Assembly (NCBI GenBank): GCA_009192285.1
Contig: WBVU01000003.1
Coordinates: 3,317,973 to 3,381,972 of the forward strand
Direction of reading: 5' to 3'
Length of the DNA: 64,000 nt
Origin: Morchella semilibera
Taxonomy: Eukaryota > Ascomycota > Pezizomycetes > Pezizales > Morchellaceae
A program made the position numbers and the translations under genes. Positions 47,297 through 59,260 of this stretch are shown here, in pieces (positions within the stretch are counted from its first letter, which is position 1; each line of letters begins with the position of its first letter). Below the pieces are notes generated by a model, which saw nothing but the letters and a program-made list of their open reading frames with translations, was not told the DNA's origin and ran no database searches.

Positions 47297-48508
47297 ATGG
47301 AGGAGGAGAAGGGTTCTCAGACTGTCGGCGTTGAGAGCAGTAAGTTATCAATCCAGGCTGAGCACCAACAAGAGAGTACTGTGCTGATACAACTCCACCC
47401 CCTCAGGGGCAGCGGCCATTAGAGAGAGTTGTGCTTCACCAGCAGCATCGCCATCATTATCCACAATTGAGACAGTAGTGACTGATGAAGAAAAGGCCAT
47501 GGCAGGATTGATGCCTGAAGCCACCACCACCACCACTTTCCAAACAAGAGAGCCGCTGCCCGAGCTTCCGTACTCACTACGTACCCGCAAGGCTGCGATC
47601 GCAATTTCATGGTCCCTTCTTTTACTCGACGCCTGTCTCCTCCCACTCGTGCTCTTCTACATCCTCAAATTCGTTGCCAAGCTCGATGATAATCGAAGTA
47701 TGTGCTTGATCTACTACTAGTCCCTTTTTTATACTCACTAACCTCTACCCCTGCTAGACCTGGGAATAACAAATTCCGCATTCGGATTCTTCAGTCTTCT
47801 CCAGTACAGTTTCCGCCTGTACCGCCTTCTCATACCGTCGCCGCGCTACAGGCCCCTGGGCACAACCTCCCGCTTCGCCATCGATTTTTACCAAATCCAA
47901 TTTACGCTTGGGTTCATTGTAATAAGCGTGATCATATCTCTCGGGTCAGCCGTCAACCCACCGCTCTTAAGACTACTTGCCCTACCGCCCACGATACTCT
48001 TGATCCAAACCGGGCCGCAATGTCTACTTTCCTGCTATGCCGTTCGGCAAGGCTGGAAAGCCCCATTCAGGATGTCCTCGACTGAGAGAGGCGAGAAACT
48101 GCCTATTGCGCTGTTTACGATGATCGAGGACATAGTTGCGGTCGAGGGCGGCGGTGGACGAGAGTATAGGGCTGCGCTTAAGAAGCGGTACCAGGCCAGC
48201 GAGAGGTTCAGGGAGATGTTGTGGGTCCTGTGCCTGATTTGGGGCGTGGCGGGAGTCCTGGCGGCTGGTGTTACGTGTGCGGTTGTGTTTACGATACCTA
48301 GGGATGCGGCGTATGGGTTTGGTAGGTTTTCTTCCTCTTGTGGCTTTGTGTATGGAGACGTGGTTGCTGATAGTTGGTGCCCGCGATAGGTTGGGGCTTT
48401 CCGTTCCTGTGGGCTGCGATCATGGCGGTGTGGACTATTAAGTTTGTTCAGAAGAGGCTAAAGCAGGAAGAGGAGCTGTGGGAAGGCACTAGCACTACCA
48501 ATGAGTAA
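47297..48508 (+). CDS. multi-pass fungal integral membrane protein (338 aa)
   Basis: Four exons (47297-47339, 47407-47697, 47758-48321, 48390-48508) join in frame to 338 residues. A cytosolic N terminus with a Thr-rich stretch leads to LPYSLRTRKAAIAISWSLLL, then about six membrane spans: ISWSLLLLDACLLPLVLFYI, a weak amphipathic one at GITNSAFGFFSLLQYSF, FTLGFIVISVIISLGSA, LLALPPTILLIQTGPQCLL, MLWVLCLIWGVAGVLAAGVT and FPFLWAAIMAVWTIKF. The C terminus is Lys/Glu-rich. The opening motif (LP.SLR.RK followed by a hydrophobic W-rich span) recalls a widespread, uncharacterised family of fungal integral membrane proteins. The tiny first exon of 43 bases is supported by its ATG and frame continuity. 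No enzymatic motif was seen. Confidence 0.8.
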
Positions 48509-50600
48509 TGATTAAATTAAATAAAGAGGAGGGGCTCACGGATACATGATTTTTAATATCTTGAATATTTTCCTGATTAATTTAGAATGTCAGACACGAC
48601 AAAGTGCAAATCGTGGAAATATGCACTTGCGTCGGTTTGTAGCCCGATCGGGGTACGCTTTTACACCACAAATAGATGCCAAATATTTCCTACAGTCACT
48701 AGTGTGATTATTAGTGGGCCTGGGCACATGCAAGGCAAAGTGACATAACACATGCCCTTCAGCGAACAAAAGCTCTAAGTCTGTTCTTTGTGTATCGAGA
48801 ACAGGCTGCGGCGGAATTAGGGATCCCGAACATGTTCGCACGGCTGAGAACGCAAATTGCGAACACTGAAAAAAAATTGGTGTTCTATAGAACTTTTATT
48901 TAGAGAAATTTTCCCTCATGCGTATCCTCAGGATTGTTCACGCGCATTGGACTGGTACAGCTGGCAGACAGTAGTCTCAGATCACAAAACTAAAGAAAAC
49001 GCCCTTCCAGTGGGCATAGATTGGCCCACCGCAGTAGCTCCTGGCAGCATCTGTGATCTTACTCACCCGTGTCATGCACTATATGCAAACGCCTAGGGCC
49101 TCGGTCTGAGGTCATCAGTGTATGTAGTTCTGTGCCTCAGTAAGCTCCAGGCGGTCGGCAGAACAAATAACCACATCCAGGAAGACGCTTGCCAGCTCCG
49201 CCTCCGTAATTTCCTGTTTCTCATAGAGGCCTTGTGGTCGTGTGTGGTCACAGGGTATCACTCGGCACCACACTGATTTGGCAGGGGGGTTAGGAGTTGC
49301 ATGTTGGGTTAGGTTGAGGAGTCGTGGGTGGGGGGCGGTCCGCTTTTTTGCTTCGTGGCGGGGGTGATCATAAGCGATCACTCGAGGTGCAAAATACTGC
49401 GGATGTTGCTAGTTAGTTAAACGCACGCAGCCCGGGCCCTGAATGTTGTGTCGACTAGGTAGAGCACCCCCGGGCCGAAGGAATTCTAGGGGGATTGTTA
49501 GTTGATGACTTGGGTTTGGGGATGAGGTTGGGGGAGAGGCGGCGCGGGTGGCTAGCCAGGTCCCGCAGAAAGGAAGCCACGACCACCACCCCACCATCAC
49601 CACCACCACCATCACCAACGCTTCCAATACCCCGCAAACACTTTCAGATACATTCATTTGTCCACCAACTAACCCCCCCCCCCCATCAACAAGACCTACC
49701 ACCTCTCTCTCCCCGTATCTGCTCTAGAAAGCTAAAGTCCCCTGAGATATAACCAACCCATCTGTCCATCCCCCCTCCCCCACATCTCCTATCCCCGCCC
49801 CCGCCCCCAAATCGAACAGTCGGACGACCAGTCCAACTAAGCAGGTAAAGGAACGGATATACAACGGAGCCACACCAATACCTCCCCCCCTTTCTTGGAA
49901 CCAGCGATGACTACGCTTACCAACCAGCATTAACATCTAGATCTCCATATCTCCCAAACTAAATACATGTAAGTATATACCACTATCAGCTTCTGAACAA
50001 CGCCACACCAGACTACGTTGGTGGTGGGGGACTGTAAATGCCAAGCTGTAATGGAAGGCGAGTGAGAACCTGTGAAGCTACCATCTCGGGGAAGGCGTAT
50101 TTTTGGTACCACCAAGGTGCGGAGTGATATTCCCTACATGTACTGCTCGTAGGGGATGCAATACAGTAATCCCATGTAGACCTGCGCATTTTTGTATACC
50201 ACCACCACCACCACGACTACTACTACTTACATGTACCGGGTGCTCATATGAAACAGGCCCAGTGGGAAGCCTTTTCGGCCCGTTGTGCTGCAGGCGGCTG
50301 CAGGTACCCGATATCGCATCCACACAGCATACCGAGATGTATGCAGGACATGATATAAAGTACCGCCAAGGGACGGTCTCTCCTCCTGTGGCGCTTTTGG
50401 GTGGCTGAGTTGAACCAGCAACCGAGCCGAGCTCAGCCACCTTCTTATCATTTGTTGATATCGGGAGTCGAACTCCTGAGCTTAGAGTCACCTGTGCCGA
50501 GTAAGCTGCTCCCCCCCTCCTCAGGCCTTCCGTCTCATCTCCCCCCCTTTCAAACACCACAGCCCAGTACAATACAATAATATAACAAATAAAATACAAT
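48509..50600. other. intergenic, low-complexity in its second half
   Basis: No supported gene. 49580-49620 is a CCACCA-rich repeat, 49672-49684 a C tract and 49770-49810 C-rich; these make long artificial open frames on both strands. TACATGTA occurs at 49964, 50135 and 50228. The CT-rich leader of the nuclease gene ends the stretch. Confidence 0.5.
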
Positions 50601-51719
50601 ATGCATACCAACACCCTCCTCCTCCTCCTCCCCGCCGTCTTCGCCCCCTCCGCCTCGGCCTGGGGCATGCTCGGCCACCGCACTGTCGCCCTCCTGTCCA
50701 CGCGCTACCTCCTCCCCGACACGGCCGTCTTCGTAAAGTCCCTCCTCCCAAGGCCCCAGACCATCGTCTCGGCCTCTACCTGGCCCGACTACTACGCACA
50801 CACGCCCGACGGACGCTACTCCGCGCCCTGGCACTGGATCGACTCCAAGGACAACCCGCCGCACACCTGCGAGGTCAACTACGGCCGCGACTGCAGCGGC
50901 GACGAGGGCTGCATCGTCAGTGCCATCGTCAACATGGTACGTCCCATCCCAGGGTTAGGGTTATTTCACACCCAGTAATGGATATACTAACATGGTCCAC
51001 AGACATCGCGAGTGACGGACGAGGAGCTCTCGTTCTACGAGCGCCAGATGGCTCTAAAGTTCATCATCCACTTTGTGGGCGACATCCACCAGCCGCTGCA
51101 CACGGAGGACCTTCTGCGCGGCGGCAACCAGATCCACGTGCTGTGGGGCAAGCAGCACACGAACCTGCACCACGTGTGGGACTCGAGCATCGCCGAAAAG
51201 TACCGCGGCGGGAGCGCGGTGCGGCATGCGGTCGGCTGGGCGGACGAGCTGCACGGCGAGATCGAGCGCGGGAGGTACAGCGCGCTGCGCGATGAGTGGG
51301 CGGCGTGCGTCGACCCGAGCACAGCAGAGGAGTGTGCGCTCTTGTGGGCGGGAGAGGCGAATCAGTGGATGTGCGACTATGTGCTCCCGCAGACATACCC
51401 CGAGGGCCTGGAGGGCGTGGATGTCAGTGGGGAGTACTACGAGGGTGCGACGGAGGTGGTGGACGTGTTGGTGGCGAAGGCGGGGTGGAGGCTCGCCGGG
51501 TACCTGAACATGATTGTGACGGGGAGGACAGGGCTGGAGGATGCTGAGAGGGCAGCGTCGGCCGCGGTGGTGGAGGAGGAGGAGGAGGATTGGGTGAGTC
51601 TTGATAGAGAGGAGGAGAGGAAATATGCAGAGGCAGCTTCAGGGCACGAGCTGAAGAAGAGGGTATTGAACAAGGCCAATAGTGGTTGGTGGGGTAATGT
51701 AAGAATTAACGGTAACTGA
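50601..51719 (+). CDS. secreted S1/P1-type zinc nuclease
   Basis: Two exons (50601-50936, 51003-51719) encode 350 residues. The signal peptide ends SASA/W, so the mature protein begins with the Trp whose backbone binds zinc. All nine ligands of the trinuclear zinc site of nuclease P1 can be matched: W21, H26, D63, H78, H135, D139, H145, H168 and D172, in WGMLGH, WPDYY, PWHWID, HFVGDIHQPLH and NLHHVWD. The family cleaves single-stranded DNA and RNA, giving 5'-phosphates, outside the cell. Unusual is a C-terminal extension of about 60 residues that is acidic (VVEEEEEDWVSLDREEERK) and then basic. Intron 1 (66 bases) contains AGGGTTAGGGTT. Codon use is strongly GC-ending, unlike most genes in the window. 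Confidence 0.95.
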
Positions 51720-52007
51720 TTTTTGTTGTATACCAGATTGTAATCCTGTAATTTGAATTTGAATCATTGGTAGTTTTGTGTCTGTTTATTTTATTTGAAA
51801 GTGTCAGTGATCCAAATGTAGGAATTATTGAGACCAAACCTAACTGAGCATGGTAAATCACAACCTTTTTTCTTCGTTTCTTGGCGGGGCAACCATCAAA
51901 CTTGACACTTGATCATTGAACCCGGGCATCGAATCCGCGAATCCCGCAGATCCCGACATCGCCGCTCACAGACAGACACCCGCAGATACGCAGACCGCAG
52001 AAGCAAT

Positions 52008-53312
52008 ATGCACAAGCCGCACCTCCTCAAGGGAATCTCCCCGCCCCTCCGCCTCCCCCACCTCCCCCGCCTCCCCCGCCTCCCCCGCCTCCCCCGCCAT
52101 CCTCCCACAACCCCCCAATCCCACCAACAACAACTCCGCACCGTCCACATCACCCGTGAATTCACCAACAGGCGCATCCCCACCAACCCCCCGCCCGCCG
52201 ACCCCGCACCCCCTCCAGCAGGAGCAGCACACACACCCCCGTCGCGCTACTCCACAAACACCTACTTCGGCACCAGCACCTTCACCATCCACCGCGGCAG
52301 CCACCGCTACAAGCCGCACACGCAGTTCTCCAGCACCTGCGACAACCCGGCGCACCAGCTGCCCACCATAAGCCGCGCCTACATGCCCAAGCTGTGCGAG
52401 GGTGACTTTTCGCTGGAGAAGGCGTCCGTGCTGGCCAGCAACCGCCCGCAGGACCACCGCATCGACATCCCGGAGCTCTCGTACGCTGGCCTCAGGCACG
52501 ACGTGGCCTTCAAGCTCGGCGTCGAGTACCTGTCGCCGGCGATGGGCCGCTTTGCCCAGCGCCGCAGGGAGAGGCTGTTGGATGGGTATGTCCATGGCAT
52601 GGCGAGGCCGAGGGTCCTTGTTGCGGCGCCCGTGCTGAAGGCGGGGGAGAAGGAGGGGGCGGTGCCCAGGTGGGTGTTTTTCGTGGTGGATTCGGTCACG
52701 CCGTGGACATTCCTGTCGAGGCAGGTGAGTTTAGAGTCAATCATTATATATATATATGGTCAGCGGGGGGTGTGTGTGTGGAATGCTAACTGACGATACC
52801 AGGCCATGCAGAAGCTCGACATCCCGTACACCGACGGTGTCCCCGCCGCCGTCACCATAAGCGGCTACCAGCACCCCATCCACGGCTCCCCGCCCGGCTC
52901 GGGCTTCGAGGAGCTCAGCATCCTCGGCACGGACTTTATGCGCCGCCACAACGTCTACCAGACCATCGACTGGAAGTCGCGCTGCGCAAACGTCTACATC
53001 GGCCGCGGCGGCGCGCCGCACTTTTCCGAGGTGCGCATGTCCGGCCTCGCGCCCAGTAGGGACGAGGACCTGGATCCGGCGTATTTCAATACGCTGGGGC
53101 AGGAGGACGAGGGGGAGGTCACGGGACAGGAAGAGGAGGAGGAGGAGGAGGAGGTGGGGGAGGGTGGGGAGGCGTGGAAGGATAGGTGGAAGAGTATGTG
53201 GATGGGGACGGAGTGGGCGGGGGTGAGGTTGTTTGGAGGGGGGGGGAGGCGGGTGGCGAGGGTGAAGGGAAAGGGGAGGGCGAGGTTAGAGCGCAGGGGG
53301 AGGTTGGAGTAG
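52008..53312 (+). CDS. retropepsin-like fungal protein, likely mitochondrial or membrane-targeted
   Basis: Two exons (52008-52724, 52803-53312) give 408 residues. I prefer the Met at 52008 (MHKPHLLKGISPPLRLPHL) over one at 51909 because it begins a basic, Leu/Pro/Arg-rich targeting-like stretch made of a nine-base repeat. The middle has VFFVVDSVTPWTFLSRQAMQ, the position where retropepsin-like proteins carry D-T/S-G and then a hydrophobic-Ser; here the triad reads DSV. About 65 residues later LSILGTDFMRRHNVYQTIDW matches the second conserved block (ILG-x-D-F-...-N). The C terminus is very acidic and then basic. It is a host-type gene, not part of a retroelement: no reverse transcriptase or integrase is nearby. 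Activity is doubtful without the Gly. Very GC-rich, like the nuclease gene before it. Confidence 0.6.
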
Positions 53313-54752
53313 AGGGGGAAGATAGAAGGGAGTGAACCCTCCAACAATCCCCAAGTAGAAGGGGTTAAATGTAAATAAATATATGTACCCATAGTTGCTC
53401 TTTTTTCTCACTCAATTTCCTGGTGCTTTCTTTAGGGGAGAAAAGAGAGATTTAGAAGCCAATTCACCAACCCCCAATTACGATAAAAACGGACAGCCAC
53501 TCATATATACATCCCCGAACTGCGGAAACGGCCCGGTTTACATGTAGTTGTTGGGGACCGGGTCGGTGCGTCGAGTGATATCTCATGAATATGGATGTAG
53601 GTAGATGCCAAGACGGTGACGCCCCAGTTTGGGTATTTGCGTTTGGTTGGGTACATGTATTTAGACCTTGTTGCTATAAGTTCATATCCTTAGCCATCGA
53701 GCTCGTCCTGCACCTCGTGGGGGGGCGCACGTAAGAGGGCAAATCAAATAGGACGTGATTGATCAATTGGTGGGGAGATGAGGAGTCGAACACTATGTAC
53801 TACTTAGCCGGTTGTATGAAGCGCTGTACTGTCGTTCGGACCGAAATCACTATCGAGTGATATCCCATGATTCGGGGGTGGGGAGGGGGCAGGAGTCTCC
53901 CCCCCTCCTCGACCCCCGGATCCCCCTTTTTAGAGAGTGGTGGAGAGGGCTAGCTAGGGTACGGATGATTATAAAAGACTGGAGAAATACCATGAGCGCC
54001 CCTTCTCCCTTGTGGGCGACGTTGGGGGGACGGACTCAGCTGGCGGGTGATCTGTGGATCCATCACATCTGATCAACCGCACGCATGAAGTCTCAATACA
54101 CCAGTGCCAAGCCAAGAAGGCAGACAACCTTCTCTGGTATTCGAGTGACCGCCGGTGATCCGGCCTAACTGAACTGTCTAAAGCATTTCAACCCCCCAAC
54201 GACATGTAAACTTGAATTCTTTTTTCACACATAAACTCCCCCCATCGCTGACGCTGGGAAAGGCACACACACGCTATACTAATTTTACACATGTACCTAT
54301 ACACACACGATGCCTAAAGCCATAGATGTGTGGGGCCATCTCGTGATACTCTTGGCGGTTGCGATTGTTTCACGGCCTGGGCGGAAACTCCGGAATGTAC
54401 GTCTTGTGAATAGACACATGAGGACGTGGTGAATTGTTATTTTTTTACTCATGGGCGGAGAGAGGGAGGGGCCGGGGGCCAGGGGCCGGGGGCCGGGGAC
54501 GGACTGACATTTTACGCTACTGTATTGTTTTTTACTTCTCTCCTTACATGCATCTCTTCACCCGCTACAGCTATCCAGAAAATGTCTCACATATCATTTA
54601 ACAAACCTCTCGCCCATAATTGATTGCCCTTGCTTAGGCTGGCTGCCATTCGGTGTGGTGGGTGCCTACATGTATATGATCCGCATCTTGTCAGTTACCA
54701 TGATTGCTAATAATTAATGATCATGCTACTTTAGAGTCCGGCCATTGGTTTA
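53313..54752. other. intergenic, no gene seen
   Basis: Holds three TACATGTA palindromes (53539, 53652, 54667), a C/T-rich inverted segment near 53880-53930 and a GGGGCC-type repeat at about 54465-54500. No coding signal. Confidence 0.45.
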
Positions 54753-56416
54753 CTATGAATTTGAATTTTTGCCTTTCTTTACCTCTCCAGCTCCCTCAGA
54801 CTTCAGGTCATACGAATGAGCGCCAAAATAGTCCAACTGGGCCTCCATAAACATCGCTGGCAGGTGCTTCGCCGCACAATACTTGAAATACTCTAGGCTA
54901 GCACTCATAGATGGGCTATTCGCACATTAGCAATCAGCCAGACACTTTCAAGATTCTCATCCAAGGCCACTTACATGTGTGTGTCCCACTCTACCGCTCT
55001 CATAACAATCTCTTTCAACGCCGGAATCGTCCTTTGGATTCATCCCCTGGGAATAGCTCGCTAGAAACGCACAATACACCGCTTCCCCCAAACCCTCAAT
55101 AAACTCTGCCCACTCCTCGTTCTTGTCCAAGTGCTGCTTCTTTACCGCTACCGTGCTGCCAACCTTCTCAAAGAGCTTGAGCCGTTCCTCGCGCTGCGCG
55201 GATGCGATCCGGTAGAAGTGGGCGGATGAGATGGTGGGTGCTGAAACGTGGCGGAGCGCAGCCTCCTGCACGGTCCAGACACCGGTGCCTTCGGTGTTGT
55301 CGGCATCTTGGACGACCTTGTCTTGGATGTCGTTGAGGAGGTGGCCGGTGCCTGTGGGCTTCTTGCGGGCGCAGATCTCGGCGCCGATTCGGACGAGGAA
55401 GGTGTTTTTCTAGTCACTCCGTCAGAATTCTTCAGAGGGCCAAATCAGCTGTTGATGAAAACGGCGTTTAGGGAGTAGCGTACTAGCTCGCCCGCCTCAT
55501 TCCACCCCTCGAATATCCTTGCGAACTCGTCCAGGTCTGTAAACAGGCACTTGAACAGCAACTCCCACGCCTCGTTCAGCACACCTAGCATACCCTGCTC
55601 ATGCCGTTGTGTACCATCCTGACATAATGCCCGCTCCCACCAGGGCCGATACTCGCAACACACGGCTTGCCCCCTCCACTGCTGCGACCTTCTCCAGCAC
55701 CGGCAGAACCTTCTCCAGCACTTCCTTATCCCCACCTGAATTGATACTTGGCCCACGCCTAGCAGACTAGTAGCCCCCGGACACACCCATGCCTATATAG
55801 CCCACGCCCTTCTCCCTCATCTCTCTCTAGCGGCGCTCTGACTCGAAATACCACTCGTTTCCGCCATCTAGTATGATATCACCCTTCTTGAGGTACGGGG
55901 AGAGGGATTTGAGGACCTCGTCGGCGGGGGAGCCATGTGTGGTGCTGAAAAGGAAGAGTTTGGGTTCGTTGTTGTCTCCGAGGGAGGAGACGAACTTGTC
56001 GTAGTCTTTGTACCCGGCAATATTTAGGCCCCTGCCTTGGCTTTTGAGGTGTGGAAGGACGCTGTCGATGTTTGAGGAGTTGGCGTCGAAGAGGGAGACG
56101 TGGAAGCCGTGGTCGGCGAAGAGGAGAGACATGTTGCTGCCCATAGAGCCAGCACCGACTATGCCGATCTATGATTAATTCACATCACCGGTCAGTATCA
56201 AGTTTTTTTTTGCAGGAGGGAATTAGATCAAGTGAATAGACAGGAATTTGGGTAGTTTAGCTGGACAGAAACTCATAATTCATGAATCCCCGACCAAGCA
56301 CAACTAACTAGCTTCTCTCCTAGATACCCAAACTTCTAGACAATTTATGCAACCAAGAGCCTCAGTGTGGTGATATTATCTTTATAGAATACCTTGTCAA
56401 ACGTAGTTTTAGACAT
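54753..56416 (-). pseudogene. broken 6-phosphogluconate dehydrogenase-like gene
   Basis: Minus-strand fragments cover a whole 6-phosphogluconate dehydrogenase paralogue. They are an initial MSKTTFDK (56416-56393), a 224-base putative intron, the Rossmann start IGIVGAGSMGSNM (from 56168), GDIILDGGNEW, GMGVSGGY, GHYVRMVHNGM, EAWELLF, IGAEICARKKPTGTG, and a C-terminal AKHLPAMFMEAQLDYFGAHS ending in a stop at 54753. It is broken by in-frame TAG codons at 55827-55829 and 55767-55769 and by at least two frame changes (near the GGKPC and MEQGM positions). Both stops sit where Gln (CAG) is expected, so both are C-to-T changes in a CA context, the RIP signature. It belongs to the divergent secondary 6PGDH group rather than the housekeeping enzyme. 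Confidence 0.85.
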
Positions 56417-59260
56417 CTCTGCGTCAAACTATGGTGTTGTTGGAATGCCGTACACCATGTCGAGAAATGGCCTAGAAACCTACAATTCTATATATCCATC
56501 GCACCACCTCCATCGCCCTTTTTAATACTCAAATTAACGTCATCAAAAGCTCATAGCGTTAATAATTTTACTGTGACGTACTTGTATGATCAATGATCTC
56601 CAGAATCACTTCCGTATCTCTTCCGAGGGTTAGGGTTTCTTTTTCCCTTCTGCTTCACTTATCGATAAGGGACTCCTTGCTGGTACTGGTGAGTGACATC
56701 ACCACTTATAATTATTATTCCAGAACAAAGCTCACATTATTCCCCCTGGCCCCGATATATTTCGACAATGCAGAGAATATCACGCCTGCTAACTAGAATA
56801 AAAACTACGAGAAATATGGCCTCGAGTACTTCTTTGAGTGAACAGGTGAATTATTAACCCCGCCTTGTTTTTGTTTTTTATGGAAGTGGCCGGGGGGGTT
56901 TCCTCTTTTATTTATAGGGATTTGGGAATGATAATGGGGGCCGGTATAACTCTAGCGCGTAAATGTCTTTGGGCGGCCCTTACTCCTTCATTCAGAGGAT
57001 CCTATGACGGGGTTCTTTAGGAACGGATACTGTGATGTATGCGAACCTCCCCCAGCCCCTCCTGCGCCTGGTGCTAACAAGGAACCAACCGGGCGTACGC
57101 AGACCAACGCAAGGTTAGATGGATCTTAGCTACAGCCTTCTCCTGTGGAGCGAGCACATGGTCTCTCGATCTCAGGGGTCTGGCGCAGACATGTGTTGAA
57201 ACTGCAGGTACAATACAGATCTTAGACACTCATTGGAGCTACCACCATGCGGGCCTGCAGCGTGCGTGCGCCCATTGATGCCTATTGGTACCAGTCAGAT
57301 CCCTCCGCCCTACCCAGTTTATGCTTGCCCCATGGGAGAAGGCTGGCTATATAACCCCCTACCTAGGCGTCCTAGCCTAGTATAATAGCTACTGACAGTC
57401 CCATCAAACTGTACAGTGACGCTGGAAAGTGAGTACAAACCCCGTCGTATAAGATGCATCAGGGCCCCACTCCTTCGAAGGGAGCCCTCTGGGTGCGTTC
57501 TCTTGTGAGCTACGAGTCAGCTAAATGGCAGCCTTGCAATCTCTAGTCATACAATTGCCGGTGTTGTATCTGACAAGTTTCTCGACTATTCGGCCGCGAG
57601 GGGGAACAACCTCCGCTCGGTTGGGCTAAGAGATGGATGTAGATGGTGTTTGTGCGTAAACAGGTGGAAAGAGGCATTCGATGCTCACAAGAAGTAAGTG
57701 GCATCACTATATAAGGCGCTCCCTCCAGCTTATCCATGATGAACATAGGGGTGAGGTTTCTGCGGACACGGTCCCGAGAGTTGTATTAGGTGCCACGCAT
57801 ATCAGGGCACTTGAGGGAGGTGTTAGGATGGAACAGCTTGAGGAATTCAAATTCGAGGAGAAGAAAGACTAAAGTAGGACATTAATGTACGATGTTGAAA
57901 CAAGCTTTTTTTTTAGGCCTAAACAATTATGTCATTGCCGGCCTAGAATTGCCGGATGCGCCTTAATCATTTTGCGGGGTACTTTAGATCCCGAGACCAG
58001 GTACCGTAGGCACCGACAGCAGCCAACAACTCCGACTGCGTCCTACCCTACAACCCGTGATAGCGCAAATTTTGTAACATATAGTAATATTTTCACGGCT
58101 CCTCGAAATATATATATATCGACTTGCATCTGAGACTTGTGGCTGAGCTTAATGTACTTTGATCGATCCCTTACTCGAGCTTCTAAGACGCACCCAACCA
58201 AGTGTAGAGTACACATGTTCCCTCGTTACAGGTTTGGCGGACAGCTAATTTTGAGCTCCAACGCTCGATTCAGGAACGCTCATATTCTCCAGAGAACACT
58301 TCGACCAAATCCACTTGACAGTGACCCTACTCTAAGGGTTAAACATTTACCAGGTGATCCTCACTGAGGTAAGTTTGGATCGCGGATTTATCCACGAAAA
58401 CGACATATCGATCGATATCAATCATCGATCTTATTATACCACCTAAGTGGGCGTATCTGGGATTTACAACATGTATGTAACCTTTTTGCTCGTGCATACA
58501 GCTGTCAGTTGAGAAACATTGGCCTGCCTGACCACTCACTTTTAAATTTAGGAATTGAGATGTCGCACTAGGCATGTAGTGAAACCGCTAGGCAGGCAAC
58601 GAACGTACCCGTGAATGACTGAGTTCAGTCTCACTGACAGCTTGTGTTCACCTCTACAGGAGGCGTTGGGAACGAGCCTGGGCTGGGCTGGGCCGGGCTG
58701 TAAATAACTTTCGCAAAATTCCTTAATTACAGTACCAAAAAGGGGGGAATGTCCTAGTGATGTCATGTCACCCCGTTCTCATACTGTATGTACCTATAAC
58801 CCCTTCCCCAACTGCGAGATGGTAGCTAAATTCCTAAATTGTTCCCGTGTTTTTCTTTGCTCCGATTTTCTATTCTAGGTCACTGGGCACTAATCTGGTA
58901 TACATATTCGATCCTACCAATCAATAGAATGAGGATTTACCAAGGATGGCATACTTACACTTGCTCTATAGAAGATATCCCCTTCTAAAATCTTCTCTTT
59001 CCAGGTTCGTGCATATTTAACATATTCAACTGGGAGTAAATTTTGTTGTGTACCTGGAGTCTGGAACTATGATTGTTTTTTTGTGACCGCTGGTGGGCTG
59101 TGAAGGTTATATTACAACGAGCCCAACCCGTATGCGCAATACTATAACCCACAAAGGCCCCGAGCTCGCGTTCTACTTAAGTATCCCACCCCACACTGGC
59201 CCGTCTCCTTCTTAAACTACACAAATCTACAGAAGAAACCGAACTATAACATATATAGCA
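56417..59260. other. intergenic, no gene seen
   Basis: No supported frame; short open frames at 57.5-58.8 kb lack domains, leaders and splice structure. It contains a telomere-like AGGGTTAGGGTT at 56626-56637. The last 80 bases are the CA-rich leader of the ankyrin gene. Confidence 0.5.

Noticed and set aside
49409-49936. overlapping open frames of 60-97 codons on both strands
   Set aside because: They arise from CCACCA and C-rich low-complexity DNA and have no leader or homology signal.
50455-50515. minus-strand GAGTTCGACTCCC resembling a tRNA T arm
   Set aside because: The loop would be too short and no D or anticodon arm folds around it.
51035-51547. long frames overlapping the nuclease gene in other frames and antisense
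   Set aside because: By-product of the GC-rich codon use of the real gene.
57543-58766. small open frames between the 6PGDH pseudogene and the ankyrin gene
   Set aside because: No motifs, no splice structure, no promoter layout.
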